From the NCBI GenBank assembly GCA_023159155.1, contig JAJNNX010000054.1:248001-312000 (forward strand): DNA of 64,000 bases, written 5' to 3'. A program made the position numbers and the translations under genes. The notes under the pieces were generated by a model. That model worked only from the letters and a program-made list of their open reading frames with translations, had not been told where the DNA came from and did no database searches. This stretch comes from Ustulina deusta. Lineage: Eukaryota > Ascomycota > Sordariomycetes > Xylariales > Xylariaceae. Below are positions 39,525 through 51,700 of the stretch, one piece after another (the first letter of the stretch is position 1; every line of letters begins with the position of its first letter).

Positions 39525-42500
39525 TACTAAGTTATTATAACTTGTAGCACTTTACTAAAAATTTGTTGTTTAATTAGTTTATTAATAAGTTATAAAAAAA
39601 TAGCGCTTTATATATATAATAAAAACGCTCTAAAAAACCTTCTAGTTAACCTAGCAGAAAATAGACCTTTAAGGACAGTATTCCTAGACCTTCTAGCACT
39701 AGCAGATATTATTATTATTCTAAGTATATTTTTGGTTTATATTTATAACAAATTAACTTTATAATCTAGAAAAAAATAATAGTGCATAAATATAGCAGGT
39801 AATTTAATAACTTTAATTTTATTAAATACTAAAATAAAAAAATATAAATATATTATATGTTTTTAAAACTTTTTAACTAAAAAAAAAAAAAAATAACGCT
39901 ATATTTTAATAAAAATAGTAGTAATAATAAACATATTTTATATAAGTAGTATAAATAATAATAATAATTATTTTAAATTATATAAGTTATTTTTATTTAT
40001 TTAAATAATAATAAACTAATTTTATAATATTAACTAAAAATAAATTATGATAATTTATTAAAATAATTTTAAACTAATAAACTTAATTAAACTATAAATA
40101 GTTAGCAAATATATATTAAATATAGTAATAATATTTTATATTAGCTAAAATAGTATTATTATAATATAAATTATTATTTTAAAACTTTAAGTATATAAAA
40201 ATAATATTATAATATAAATATATTATTTTTTAATATTTATAATAATATATTATTTTAATAATAAACAATTTTATATATATTATATATAAATTAATAATAA
40301 TTTATAAACTAAAACAAATTATTAAGTTTATATTAGCCCAAATAAAATATTATTTATTAATCTTTTATATAACTATTTTATAAATAAAATATAACTATAA
40401 TTAAAAAAAATATTTATTTAAATGTTTTAGTATTAAAATTATTTTACTACGCTAAATATTTTATTAAAATATTAAAAACTAAATTATACTTATTAAAAAG
40501 TTATACTAAAAATAAAATATATAACTATTAGAACAACTTTATTTATAACTATACTTTAGGCCTTTTTTTATACTATTAGAAACATATTTATAAATATTAT
40601 AATAAAGCATATAAAAAATTAGCCTATATTAATAAAAAAATATAAAATAAAACAGCTATTTTTTAACTATAAGCTAACTAGCTAATTTTATTAGTTTTAA
40701 ATCAAATATATTTTAATAATATAATAAATTTAAATATTCTAATTATTATTTAAATAATATAAAATATGTTATTTTTTTACTAAAATTATTAATAAACTTA
40801 GTTTTAATTTTTAATATATATAATTTAAATAGCTTTATTCTAACTATATTTTTGTTTTTTTTTTTGCTTTAATTATTAGTAGATAGCCCTTTAATAATAT
40901 TTATATAACTTAAAAAATATATTTTTTAAAATATTATAATATAAAGCGCTTTTTAAAAATTTAAAATTTTTAAAACTAAGCTAATCTAATAATTTTTATT
41001 TTATAAATAAAAATTATTTTATAATTAAAACTTAAATTATATTAAATTTAGTTCTAAACTAGATTTTAGAAATATTTAACTTTTTAGGCCTGTTATACTT
41101 ACTACTAGGCCTAGTCCTTAAATCAAATAAAAACTAGCAATAAATCTATTTTTTTTTTTTTTAAAGTTAGGGTAATAAATAACCTAATATGTTTTTAATA
41201 TATAGTTTTTAAATATTTAATTATTTAATAAATATTTAAAATAATTTAAATATTAAGTAAAAAAACAACCTTAATTAAAAAAGATTTAAAAAAAATATTT
41301 TATTTAATTTTAGTAATATATTTATACTGCTAGCTTTTTAGTTTTAAATAAAAAAACTGTTTTTTTTATAAAAACTGCTTCTTTTTTAGTTTCTGGACTA
41401 TTTTTTTTATTTTTAACTTTTTTATAAAAGGTTTCTATTAATTACTAAAAATATTACTTTTTTTTATATATATTATATATTATTCAAACAATTTTATATT
41501 TATAGTTTTTTTTAGCTTAATAAAACTATATATAAATAGTTTACTAAAAATATAATTAGTTCTTAAATATATTAAATTTTATATTAAACAAAAAAAAATA
41601 GCAAAAATATATATTTTAAAATTTTTAAAATTAAAATTAATATAATTTTAATATAAGCTTAGCTATTAAAAATAAAACTAACTAAAGCTAATAAAATTAT
41701 ATCTAAAGTATTTAAAAAATTATATTTTTTTTATTGTAAAATCGAACAAATTTTAGGCTATTTAAGCTTTTATTTATTAGTAGTTCTTTTAAAAAGATTT
41801 TTTTTTTTTTATATATAAGGCTTACTTTTTATGTTTTAAATATATATATTTTATATTTTTCCTATGCTTATAAAACAAAACTTTAAATAATAATATAACT
41901 TATTAAACAACTTTAATAAAATTTATTTTTTAATAAATATAAATTATAAATATTTTTATTTATTTATAAATATATTAAAAATAAGCTTTAATAACTTTTA
42001 ATATAAAAAAAGCCTAGTAATAAAACTTTAGTATAAAATTCTTTTTATTTTAAAGTTATAAACTTTTATTTATTTTTATTTTAATATTAAAGCAGACCTA
42101 AATATTAATATATTTAAAACTATTATAATCTAACTAACGTTTATATATTAATATATATATTAAAAGTTAGGCATAGTAATAATCTATACTAATAATATAA
42201 TAGCTTAATAAAAACTAGCTAACATATTAATAAAAAACTTGCTTTTTTTAAACTTGTTCTAAAAAATCTTTATATTTATAGTACGCTAAAATATCTACTT
42301 TTAAGTTTGCTAAGTAATTTTTTTAAACAATAAACTAATAAATACTTTTTTTAAGCTAATTTTGTTACAATTATTAACTTATATTTTAACTAATAAAACC
42401 TATTAAAAACTAGCTAACCTTATGTTTTTAAAATAAAATAAATTTATATAACTAGTGCTATAATGACTTATATATCTGTTTAGTATATATTAGCCTAGCA

Positions 42501-44677
42501 GAATTAATATAAAAAAACTACAAATTAATAATAAAAATATATAAAATATAATATTTAAGCTAAAATATAATAGCTTAGCTTGTATTGCTTTAAATATTAG
42601 TTTTTTATATATATAATAAAATATATAATCTTTTTTAAAAAATAATTTAAAGCTTATTAATAATCTTATATATATTTATATTATATTTAATCTATATTAA
42701 TCTTATATTAAATATATTAATATTTAAAAGCTTTTATATTTATTACTTAATTTAAAATATAATATATTTATTTTTTTATAAATAAAGAACTTTAAAAAAA
42801 AACCTAGTTATAAAATTAATATTAGCTAAACTTATATTAAAAATAGCTATAACTAACAAAAACTTATATAATATATTAGTAATTAATATAATATTTACTA
42901 TAGTATAGCACGGCTTTTTTTGCTTAAAAAAATTACTTATAATAATTTTAATTTAAATAACCCTTAAAAATAAGATATGTTAAACCTTTTAACGTTAATA
43001 ATATAACTAGTATAAAATAGATCATATTTTTAAGTATTTTTTTATAATATAAAAAGAAACAAAAACTATTTTAGGGTCTATATAATACTAGATATAATAA
43101 AAGGACCAGCTTACCTAATAATTTATATAGGCAAACTGCTAAACTAAAAAAATATATTAACCTATATTATAGATTATTTACTACTGTTTTAATTTATATA
43201 TAGCGCTTTTATAAAAACCTAAATAAAAAATATACTCTAAAATAAATTAATTTATTTAAGTATTAATTATAATATATATATAAACTATAATTTTTATTAT
43301 AGTACTATTTAATATATTTATAATATAAAAATAAATAAAAAAAACTTAAAACTATTAAACTATTAGTTTTTTAATATAATAAAACAATACTATAAAATAT
43401 TAATAAATAAAAAATTTTAAGTTTTAAAACGCTTTATTTTAAAATTAACTATAAAATATTTTAATATTAAAAAAACTAAATATAAATAAAGTTTATTTTT
43501 TTATTATAATATATTTATATATAAAATCTAGCTTAATAATTATATAAATATATTATGTTTTAGTTATTATTATAATATTATATATATAATAAAAATATAT
43601 AATAGCTTGTAATAATTTAGTAAAATATTCTAGTTATAAAAAAATTAAAATCAAATTTAATTTAAATATAATTTAAAAAAAATCTATTTAAAAAGCTATA
43701 ATTTAATTTAAAACTTAAATATAATCTGCTTTAAATTTATATTATATTTGTTTTATTTATGCTTTATTTTCTTTTTTAGTAATTTTTTTTTTATTAGCAA
43801 TATAATAAACTTATTTTTAAATATTACTAATTATTTTTTTAAAAAAAGCTATATAAATTAGTATTAAATTTACTTTTAATTTGTTTAAAATATTTATAGC
43901 TAATAAAATAAAAAGCTTTAAAAACTTTTTTATTAATTTAATTTAAGCAAGCAATTTAATAAATCTATATAAATAAGTTTTATTATTTATTAATATTATA
44001 ATTATTTATATTAATTTAGAACTAAATTAAAATTAAATTTGTATTAAATTTATATAATATATTTATAAAAATATAACTACTAAAATAATTACTTTTATAA
44101 GTATAAACATAATAAATATACTTAAAAATATTTATATTTATATTATTATTATAATAAGTATTAAAATTTTATACTAATTTAATATTAAATTTAATTTAAA
44201 TTTATATTATATATATTTTAGTTATATAGTAAATATAATAAATATAATATATTTAATGCTTTATTATAATTGCAAACTTTTAGTTTATTTAAATTAGCTT
44301 TAAATTTATTTTAAATTTATATAAAACTTAGTTTTATTATATAAGTTAGAAAAAGCAGGGCTAGCGGACTATTTTTTTACAAAAACTGCCTTAAAAAACA
44401 TAGTAATAGTAATAAATTAAAAATAATAAAGCAAAGCAAAACTATTTTAATATTAGCTTAAATTTAATATAAATTTATTATTATATAATATATACTAAAA
44501 ATATATAATATTTAAAAAAAAAAAAAAACTTATAATATATAGTAAAGCTTTTTATATAGCAAACTATATTAGTTTTATTTATATAAACTAATTAATTAAA
44601 ATATATTTTTTAATATATAAACTATTTTATTAAATTTAAACTAATTATTTATTATAATTTAAAATATAAATTTAAAC
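39525..44677. other. AT-rich RIP-degraded DNA, no gene
   Basis: More than 5 kb with stops in every frame and no 60-codon ORF. No element boundaries recognised. Confidence 0.7.
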
Positions 44678-44832
44678 AGTTTATAACTAGTTTTTAAAAC
44701 AATAATATATTAAACTTTTTATTAGTGCTTTAATAATAGCTTTAATTTAAAAGCTAGTTAAAAAAAACTTATATTTTTTTTAATATATATATATTTTTTA
44801 CTTATAAAATATTTTATTATATATTATAAATA
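44678..44832. repeat. AT-converted duplicate of the Clr5 gene end
   Basis: Aligns without gaps, at a constant offset of 377 bp, to 45055-45209. At the differing sites this copy carries A/T where the other carries G/C, with only about one transversion seen. Confidence 0.85.
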
Positions 44833-44930
44833 AATAATTTTATAAAATTTAAGAACTTATTATATAATTTATTTTTTATAATATTATAATTATAAGCATA
44901 TATATATAATAAATATATAGCAAATTTGTT
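44831..44930. repeat. AT-converted copy of the relic-island edge
   Basis: Partner of 39425-39524. It abuts the copy of the Clr5 gene end directly, so two sequences that are 5.5 kb apart elsewhere in the window are fused here. Confidence 0.75.
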
Positions 44931-45054
44931 TTGTTTGCTGCTTTAATTACTAAAGCTTAAGAATTAAAAAAAATAATAATAAAAGATTATTAAAAATTAA
45001 ATTTTATTATTTTAATGCGTTATTTTTTATTTGTTTTATATTTTAGCAGTAGGT
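44931..45054. other. AT-rich DNA at the heterochromatin edge
   Basis: Short AT-rich stretch between the two repeat copies; no gene. Confidence 0.6.
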
Positions 45055-45209
45055 AGTTTATAACTAGCTTTTAAAGCAGCAATATATTAAACTTTTTATT
45101 AGCGCTTTAATAGTAGCTTCGATCCGAAAGCTAGCCGAAAAAGGCTTACGCTCCCCCTAATACATGCGTACCCCCTCCTTGTGGAGTGCCCTATTATGTG
45201 CTGTAGATG
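45055..45209. repeat. Less mutated duplicate overlapping the Clr5 gene end
   Basis: Partner of 44678-44832. It covers the last part of the Clr5 coding frame. For example GATCCGAAAGCTAGCCG here is AATTTAAAAGCTAGTTA in the partner. Confidence 0.85.
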
Positions 45210-45797
45210 TTCCTGGAATTGGGTCTGAAATTGAATCCATGGCAAGCTTGGCGGCCAATCAACTATAACCTCCATTGGAGCTGGTGAACATACTACTACC
45301 GGAAGGCTTGACGGAGATTCTGGACTGGGTGCTGTAGAGGGCATAAGTTTATTGAAATTTCCAAAAATAAGATGTGTGCTGGGGACTTACAGCGCTGGAC
45401 CCGTCCCAACTTTGGTGCAGGCCTGTTTCTCAATGTCTCGTTGTGGACAACTTCAGGTGGTAGCGAAATGCCGGAGAGAATGACGGTGCTCCTCTTGCCG
45501 GCTCTCTTTCGCCTGGATATTTTGTGTCGCACAAAATTCCAACCACGTTTGGTCATTTTCTGCCGGAATCTCCATTGATTCAGTTGATAGTCCAGTTGAG
45601 CCTGGCTATACCGGAACTGTGAGCAGAGATGCGAAGCAGATGTGTGGGAGGAAAACATACGTTGCGTTAAGGCCATGTTCTTGGAGGTACTCGAGTACTG
45701 ATTTACGGGGAAGTCGCTGCTGGAGATAGAGCTTTCTAATGGTACCTTTCCAGCCATCCCAGTCGGCCTCCGACCGCTTTTGCGTAGTCGAACTCAT
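45099..45797 (-). CDS. Clr5-domain protein, 194 aa, probably a 3'-truncated copy
   Basis: Model: exons 45797-45661, 45605-45391 and 45331-45099, with introns of 55 and 59 bp (GTATGT...TATAG and GTAAGT...CTACAG) that keep frame and give 194 residues. Residues about 10-65 form a Clr5 domain: DWDGWKGTIRKLYLQQRLPR, LEYLQEHGLNAT and, across the first intron, QAQLDYQLNQWRFR. Clr5 is a helix-turn-helix-like domain found at the N-terminus of many fungal proteins; its role in most of them is unknown. The rest is Arg/Lys-rich (HKISRRKRAGKR) and then Ser/Pro-rich with a PSLPWIQFQ stretch, as often seen after this domain. The C-terminal codons lie in a duplicated segment (45055-45209) that borders heterochromatin. 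Most Clr5 proteins I know of are longer, so the original end may have been lost. Expression is uncertain. Confidence 0.65.
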
Positions 45798-47601
45798 GTG
45801 AGCTGCTACTTAACACATGCGAAACTGATGATACTAGTGAATGGTAGGAAATAAATGAGTCAAATGTGTATGGGTATTCAAGAATTGTTTGGTCATGCTA
45901 TTTCTAATTATTACAGAGGCATAATACAATCAAGAGGGGGCCAGGTCAGAGTGTGCCTATTGCTACAGTCGCGTTTATTGGCTCAGACCGAAAGCTGAAG
46001 AGGCAGCCATTGATTGGCTCAAACCAAAATCTGAGGAACTTGCTTGAGGTGGCTGAGTGGATATGACTAAATTAAGAGACAGTGGTTATAGAGGCGAGGA
46101 TCCTCTGCCTGGGCGACGGAAAAGCTTGATGCAGAATGAATGGAAATATAATATGGACTGAAAGAGTGAAAGTTGTAGCCAAAATGATTTTCGTCAGAAA
46201 TATATTGCTGCCCTGAATGAGCCCTCGGGGGGAAAGGCTCGTCTGAGCCCTCCATAGATCATACTTTATGCGACGAATACACCCTGAAAAACTATGTCTT
46301 ATGCAAATAAACAACCACCGACAGCAAACAGAGGAGGCATAAACAGGAGCGGTAGACCAACAGCAAAAAGAATCAGGCGCTAAAGCAACATATTACAAAT
46401 GCATTTGACACTTATGTTGTGAATATAAACTACACTACTTTTGTTGCTCCAAGAGAACATAGACAAGAAACAGATCCTCAATATATAATCCGACAACATC
46501 CGCTAGAACCTCGGTGACGCGGTCGCAGTTATGTAGGCCTGGTTCCTGTTGCTTAGGCGCAAGTAATGCGCAAGTATCTAGAATTGTAATACTAACTAAA
46601 TCCGCATTGTTAGTAAGATCATAAGTATAGCAAAAAGGAAAGGTTCAAAGCTAACTACCTACACCTATCAGGTGCCCGTGTATTTAGCTATTACAATTAG
46701 GTAGACTACTAGGTAGTAGGCTGCGCCCTAGATCTACAAGTTCTTAAGAAGATCCCGGGATCCAGCAACCAAGTCCCGGCTGGCTTACCAATTGTCAGGT
46801 CATCTGTTCAAATCGGGTCGGGTTCACTTGCTTATTTTCCAATCTGATTTATTCTATTTACTCGCTAATAATAGGGTTATAATTAGATATGATTAAAGAT
46901 TATCTAACTTTAATACATTCGGTACCTGTGGCTGTGGATCCTAAATGGGCGCTGGGAAACAGGCCTTGGCAGCTGGTACCAACCCGCACATATTACTAGG
47001 ACAAATACCTCGAACCCCAGTCAGATACCCTAGTTAGCTTCCTTCCACAACCGTAGGTAGGTACTCAATACAGACCTTCAGATCAGGCCTAGTTGCACCA
47101 ACGTGACTGGATCTGTAGAGGGACCATATTGGAGGCACATGGCAAGATGGACGGGGTGCCTAGATACAAGAATAATGCTGTTAAATATGCATATATCGCA
47201 ATATAATCTTGGTGTGTATCTGAATGGAGCTTTTCCACCAAATCAACCGGCCACTTAGGACCGTCCATGGAACTCACCGAATACATTTAAACTTGCACTT
47301 CGACTTTAGCTTTTGCACCCCGACAAACCTAAACATCTTATGAGTTGAGAGAGGAGGCGTGTTTGTTTACTTGATCCGAGCGACCTGCGCGAGTGGGGAA
47401 CCCATCCCATTCTTCCCAGAACCATGATTTTGGCATCCAGCCTCTGACAAGCAACCATCGCTCTCATCCATCTTCAATTCTCTCTCATCAAAACATATAT
47501 TCGCAACATAGATATTCATACCATCTAGACTCTAGAATAACGCATCTTCCGCCATCTACACACCGCCCCAGCAGAGTTCAATCGCGGCGCAATCATCCAA
47601 G
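45798..47601. other. Intergenic region upstream of SPT3
   Basis: 1.8 kb without a supported gene, between the divergent Clr5 gene and SPT3. It holds an imperfect 27-bp direct repeat (ATTGGCTCAGACCGAAAGCTG at 45977 and ATTGGCTCAAACCAAAATCTG at 46013), several TACCTAC/GTAGGTAG motifs (46655-46720, 47053-47066) and a tRNA T-arm-like ATCTGTTCAAATCGGGT near 46801. The last 120 bp before the SPT3 start are C/A-rich, as expected of a fungal 5' leader. Confidence 0.6.
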
Positions 47602-48594
47602 ATGGCGGACAAACAACAGAAGTACCGCCAGGAGATCCAGCAGATGATGTACGTCTCCGGCGAGCAGGGCGAGGTGGCGCCCGACACGACGGCCATGATC
47701 GAGGAGATCGTGCGGCAGCAGGTGATCGAGATGCTGCGCAACTGCACGGAGCTGGCGGCGCGGCGCGGCGCGCGCACCATCACGATCAACGACCTGATCT
47801 TCCAGATCCGCGACGACGCGCCCAAGGTGTCGCGGCTGCGGACGTTCCTGTCGTGGAAGGACGTGCGCAAGAGCGCCAAGGACTCGGACGAGAAGGGCGG
47901 CGAGGCCGACCTCGGCGTGCCCGACGACGCCGCCGGCGGCGTCATGCCCGGCGGCGCCGGCCCCTCGGGCGTCGAGGAGGCCGCCAAGAAGAACAAGAAG
48001 GCCAAGGTCAAGCTCCCGTGGGAGCCGCTGTCGTACTACAGCCAGGAGGTGCCCGAGTGCGAGGACGACGAGGACGAGGAGGAGGAGGAGATGAACTCGA
48101 TCACGCTGGCGCGCCTGCAGAAGGCCGACGACCGCACGCGCGTCATGACGCGCGAGGAGTACGTCACGTGGTCCGAGTACCGCCAGGCCTCCTTCACGTA
48201 CCGCAAGGGCAAGCGGTTCCGCGAGTGGGCCGGCTTCGGCATCGTGACGGACAGCAAGCCGTCCGACGACATCGTCGACATCCTCGGCTTCCTGACCTTC
48301 GAGATGGTCCAGACCCTGACCGAGGAGGCCATCAAGATCAAGGAGCACGAGGACCTCTGGAAGGAGCGCGGCAGCGGCAGCGACGGCGGCGGCGGCGGTG
48401 GCGCTGCCGGCTCCACTTCCAAGAAGCGCAAGCTCGCCCAGGGCCTCTTCGACCCCCCCAGCGAGGGCAAGACCCCCGTCGAGACGAGGCATATCCAGGA
48501 GGCCTTCCGACGGCTGCAGTCGCGCCCCAAGAAGGCCCGCGCTATGCTCAACGGCTCGAGGCTGCCGCAGCACACCGCCCTGAAGCTGATCTAG
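47602..48594 (+). CDS. SPT3: SAGA complex subunit Spt3
   Basis: Single-exon gene of 330 codons, close to the 337 residues of yeast Spt3. Residues 5-90 are a histone fold of the TFIID-18/Spt3 type: [15 protein letters not shown], then [20 protein letters not shown] and the [11 protein letters not shown] segment. A second histone-fold-like part follows at about 190-250 ([29 protein letters not shown]); in Spt3 the two folds pair within one chain. Between them are a low-complexity linker (100-135) and an acidic run (152-163, [12 protein letters not shown]); a Gly run (262-267) and a basic KKRK follow. Spt3 works in the nucleus in SAGA, helping to load TATA-binding protein on promoters. The start ATG follows ATCCAAG in a C/A-rich leader. 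Third codon positions are almost all G or C, unlike the genes to the right, and this creates long false ORFs in other frames. Convergent with the membrane-protein gene. Confidence 0.95.
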   Translation: MADKQQKYRQEIQQMMYVSGEQGEVAPDTTAMIEEIVRQQVIEMLRNCTELAARRGARTITINDLIFQIRDDAPKVSRLRTFLSWKDVRKSAKDSDEKGGEADLGVPDDAAGGVMPGGAGPSGVEEAAKKNKKAKVKLPWEPLSYYSQEVPECEDDEDEEEEEMNSITLARLQKADDRTRVMTREEYVTWSEYRQASFTYRKGKRFREWAGFGIVTDSKPSDDIVDILGFLTFEMVQTLTEEAIKIKEHEDLWKERGSGSDGGGGGGAAGSTSKKRKLAQGLFDPPSEGKTPVETRHIQEAFRRLQSRPKKARAMLNGSRLPQHTALKLI

Positions 48595-49612
48595 GCCTTT
48601 TGCGGGGACGCGAGATGAGCGCCTGCTACGTGTTTATTCACCGAGCCGGCAACGTCACTTACGGTACGGACGGAGTGAAGGACGAAGATCTTTTTTTAAC
48701 AGAAAATTCAGCCATGTTCTCGTTTGGACTACAATGAAGTGGGAAATGGCGTTTAAGGCTACAATGGATTTCAATCTTGGATTAGAAATGCTTTCTATTT
48801 GGCATTCGGCAGCATGGCGCATGGGATGTGTAGAGGACACCCCAATCTGGTGGGGAGTTGGACAAGCGGCGGTACAGAAAAGGTTGGTTGTTCTTGCTAC
48901 GCTGGGATACGGGAACTACATGATCAAGAATCTTGTGGCATAGATACCTTTTGGCATCTTCATCCCACCTCAGGTCAATAGAGGATTCTTAAGTGTTATA
49001 CCTATGCCTTATTTGAAGGCATATTTCCGCATGCGCCTAGCAATAGACAACTGCATTTCGATTAGACCTCACATTACTTCAGACGCCTAGTGAAAACTAG
49101 ACCTGGTTAATTGCCCTCACCATACCTATTTTTTTTCTTTAAAAATTTTTGATATAATATCGCACAACGTTAATCTTAACAGCTTCTATCGAGTATCCGA
49201 AGCCATACTGCGTGAATCCATTAACATTCAACCAAAACAGCCTTTCCATAACATAAAACACGTTCGAGAATTCCCGTCTATGTATAGCAATGATACACCT
49301 TGACCCAAAATATGCGAAAATGTGAAATTTCTCAGTTGTCCGCCATCTGAGTCATATGCCATAATTGAAGAGTGGGTTACAATAGCGTTAGTTGCCAAGG
49401 AGGTTACTGGATTCTGAAATCTTCGATATTTAGAGGCATTGAGAGGATGCGGCACATGTAGAAACTGCATGAAGAACAAAGCGAGAAGGGCGTAGTACAC
49501 TTGTACTGTTATCGTTGTTGTTTCTTGGAGAGGACACGAGTGCGGCGGAAGTGAGGTAAATACGACATCCAGGAAAGTAGGTCGCTGGGAGCCAGCTATA
49601 AAATTATGGCGT
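48595..49612. other. Intergenic region between convergent genes
   Basis: About 1 kb holding the 3' ends of SPT3 (+) and of the membrane-protein gene (-). Short open frames in both directions have no protein-like features. AT-richer stretch at 49120-49190. No gene supported. Confidence 0.6.
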
Positions 49613-50756
49613 TTAGAGATCGTTGACTTTGTGGCTGTTGTTGGCGATGAGGATATACTCGGGAACCAGAACGGCAACCCAGGCGAAGCATAGAGCAACG
49701 ACTACGAGGAAAATCTTGACATAAAGCTTAACGAGGCGGATCCAAGACGCACGCGAAAAGCTCTTGAGGGCATCGATCATGTTGACGTAGCCTTTGCCAC
49801 CAACAATAGCGGGCTCAACCTTGCCGCCAAATGAGCGGTCAAAGGGTACAATGGTGTCATTCTCCTCAGGGAGGAATGAAGCCTGGACGCGAGTCAAGAC
49901 AACCTGGGTAGGGATGACGAGGAAAACCTGTACTGCAAGGCCAGCGAGCAGGGCGACGACTCCCTTCCAGGCGTCGTCCTTGTTGTACTGAGGCAGAGTG
50001 TTGGGCTGATCGGGATTCCACATGGTCATGCCCAGCAGAACGGCAAGGCCATGAGGCACCAAGGTGGCGAGCTCAGTAGCCAGGACGTAGAGAACGATAG
50101 GCACGGCGGTAGCCTTGAAGGTTCGCCCGAAGGGAGGAAGCCGCTGCCAGAAGTACTTGGGACTCGGGGTGGAGATGATGATATGCGTCCACGCGGCATA
50201 GGGCTGGGCTGCAGCGACGGCAACAAGGGGCGCGGTGATCAACGAGGGGACACCAATGCCAACGAAGATGCTGCCGAAAACGCCCCCCACAAGGCCCAAG
50301 AAGAGGTAGGCGGCGAAGCCACGGAACAGAGACCGCCAGCCGGCGATGGCGTAGACGGCGCGGTGGGTGCTGCGAAGGGACGACGTGACGGCGGGGGTCT
50401 TGGAGACAGCGGCGGCGTCGGCCGTGGGGAAGCCATCTTCGGCAATGGATTGGCCATCCTCGTTCAGAGAGACGGGGTCATAGGCCGGAGGCGAGGGGTC
50501 CTCGACGATGGCGAGGGTCGGGTAGATGTGTTCGAAGGTGTAAGTGACCTGTGTCCGGTCAGCCGTCGTGATGACTTGGATGGCCCCATGGGGGGATGGT
50601 CTCATGCTGAGGGGTGCTGATACATACAATCAAGAACAGAGGCACGAAGACGATGGCGTTGAGAGCGAAGACGGCCCAAGCCCAGCCTGGCATCTGGTAG
50701 CCATCCATCGAGGCCTCGCCCCGCTTGTAAAGCGTTGTCGCGATATCGCGATACAT
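49613..50756 (-). CDS. Multi-pass membrane protein, function unknown
   Basis: Two exons: 50756-50628 and 50548-49613, separated by a 79-bp intron (GTATGT...ACACAG) that falls between codons, giving 354 residues. Exon 1 encodes a short N-terminus (MYRDIATTLYKRGEASMDGY) and the first membrane helix (about residues 25-48, GWAWAVFALNAIVFVPLFLI). A soluble stretch with VEDPSPPAYDPVSLNEDGQS follows, then about five more hydrophobic segments: FAAYLFLGLVGGVFGSIFVG, a second in the ITAPLVAVAAA region, VLYVLATELATLVPHGLAVL, VALLAGLAVQVFLVIPTQVV and YVKIFLVVVALCFAWVAVLV. No signal for a transporter, enzyme or receptor family is recognised. The intact frame, clean intron and position between SPT3 and PPM1 suggest a conserved gene of filamentous ascomycetes. 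The 5' region is shared with PPM1, which reads the other way. Confidence 0.85.
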
Positions 50757-51700
50757 GGTGGCGATCTGACTGAGCTGATCGGGATGCTCGGACTTCTGTC
50801 GAGAAGGAGAGCGAAAGAAAACAGTAATTGAAAGAAAAATAGACAGGTGAACGGGGATGTGTTGGTGGTTACAAGAAGAAAAAGAGCAACAGGCACACAA
50901 AGAATTGAGGACAAGAGAAGAAGTGAACAGACAGAGAATTGACCCGCCGGCAATTGGATAAGACAGATACAGCAGAGGGCGAAGCAAAGCGAAGCGAGAC
51001 GAGATGGTTGCCTTGCCTGTCAGCAAGAAGGATCATTAACCTAGCGTTGTGGTAGTTGCAGGCGGCTTAACACTTACAAATACAGCGAATAGCACTCTAG
51101 AAAAGCAGCACTTTGGGGGGGGCTGTTACGGCTGGTGCGTCATCCCTGAATCCTTGCACTCATCTGGGTGGGTACCTACCTAGGTAGCCACGGTCTTGGC
51201 GATTTGTCTGGTTTCTATTGGCCCGCTTGCCAGCAATCACCCCATATTGGTACCTAGGTATATTTCCGAAGTCCTACGGGGCGAAACGTCAGGCATCGGG
51301 TGCATAGCCTCATTCCATCGGCCCCTCTTGTTGAAACTGAATCCACCGCGCTAATATCGACGTCCAACTCAATATTCTTCAAATGCATAATTGTGAGGTC
51401 GTACATATCCGAATCTAATAGGTACCTAACCTACCTCTCCAATCATGTGCACATGTGCCGTCAAGATCATTGTATGATGGAGATGAGTAAACTAGGTATA
51501 TCTAACCCAGTCTACCTAGGTCAAGTTAGGTAGGTATCTGTCTATCTACATTCGGCACCTATACCTACCTCCAGCCGTGTTCTTTATGACGCAATTTGCC
51601 ATGAGCACGAAGACTATACTATCACTCCGATCGATTGTTTTAAGACCAAGTAGCACCACTGATTCAGAGCTTCCGGGACCGTTAGAGGCGTCGCTATACC
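50757..51700. promoter_or_regulatory. Shared intergenic promoter region of the membrane-protein gene and PPM1
   Basis: 944 bp between two divergent starts. The left 250 bp hold purine-rich tracts on the plus strand (the pyrimidine-rich leader of the minus-strand gene). The right half has repeated ACCTACCT/AGGTAGGT motifs: near 51173-51187, 51250-51260, 51420-51438, 51493-51538 and 51558-51572. No TATA box or known operator is identified; assignment as promoter rests on position. Confidence 0.55.

Noticed and set aside
1..45050. Mitochondrial DNA insertion or contamination as explanation for the AT-richness
   Set aside because: No mitochondrial genes, tRNAs or rRNA were seen, and duplicate pairs show directional C-to-T/G-to-A change typical of RIP.
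46740..46850. tRNA or tRNA-derived SINE (T-arm-like ATCTGTTCAAATCGGGT with a near-pairing acceptor)
   Set aside because: No acceptable D-arm or anticodon arm could be drawn, and the A box is poor. The B-box-like match alone is not enough.
47593..48573. Long open frame on the minus strand opposite SPT3
   Set aside because: Caused by very high G/C at third positions of SPT3; the product is a biased Leu/Arg/Val/Ala string with no domain. The same holds for the plus-strand frame at 47853-48737 and the minus-strand frame at 48036-48575.
49228..49698. 156-codon minus-strand frame overlapping the end of the membrane-protein gene
   Set aside because: It overlaps a better-supported frame and has no protein-like features; most likely 3' untranslated sequence.
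50051..50620. 189-codon plus-strand frame opposite the membrane-protein gene
   Set aside because: Glycine/arginine-rich shadow of a real coding strand; the minus strand has the membrane helices and a clean intron.
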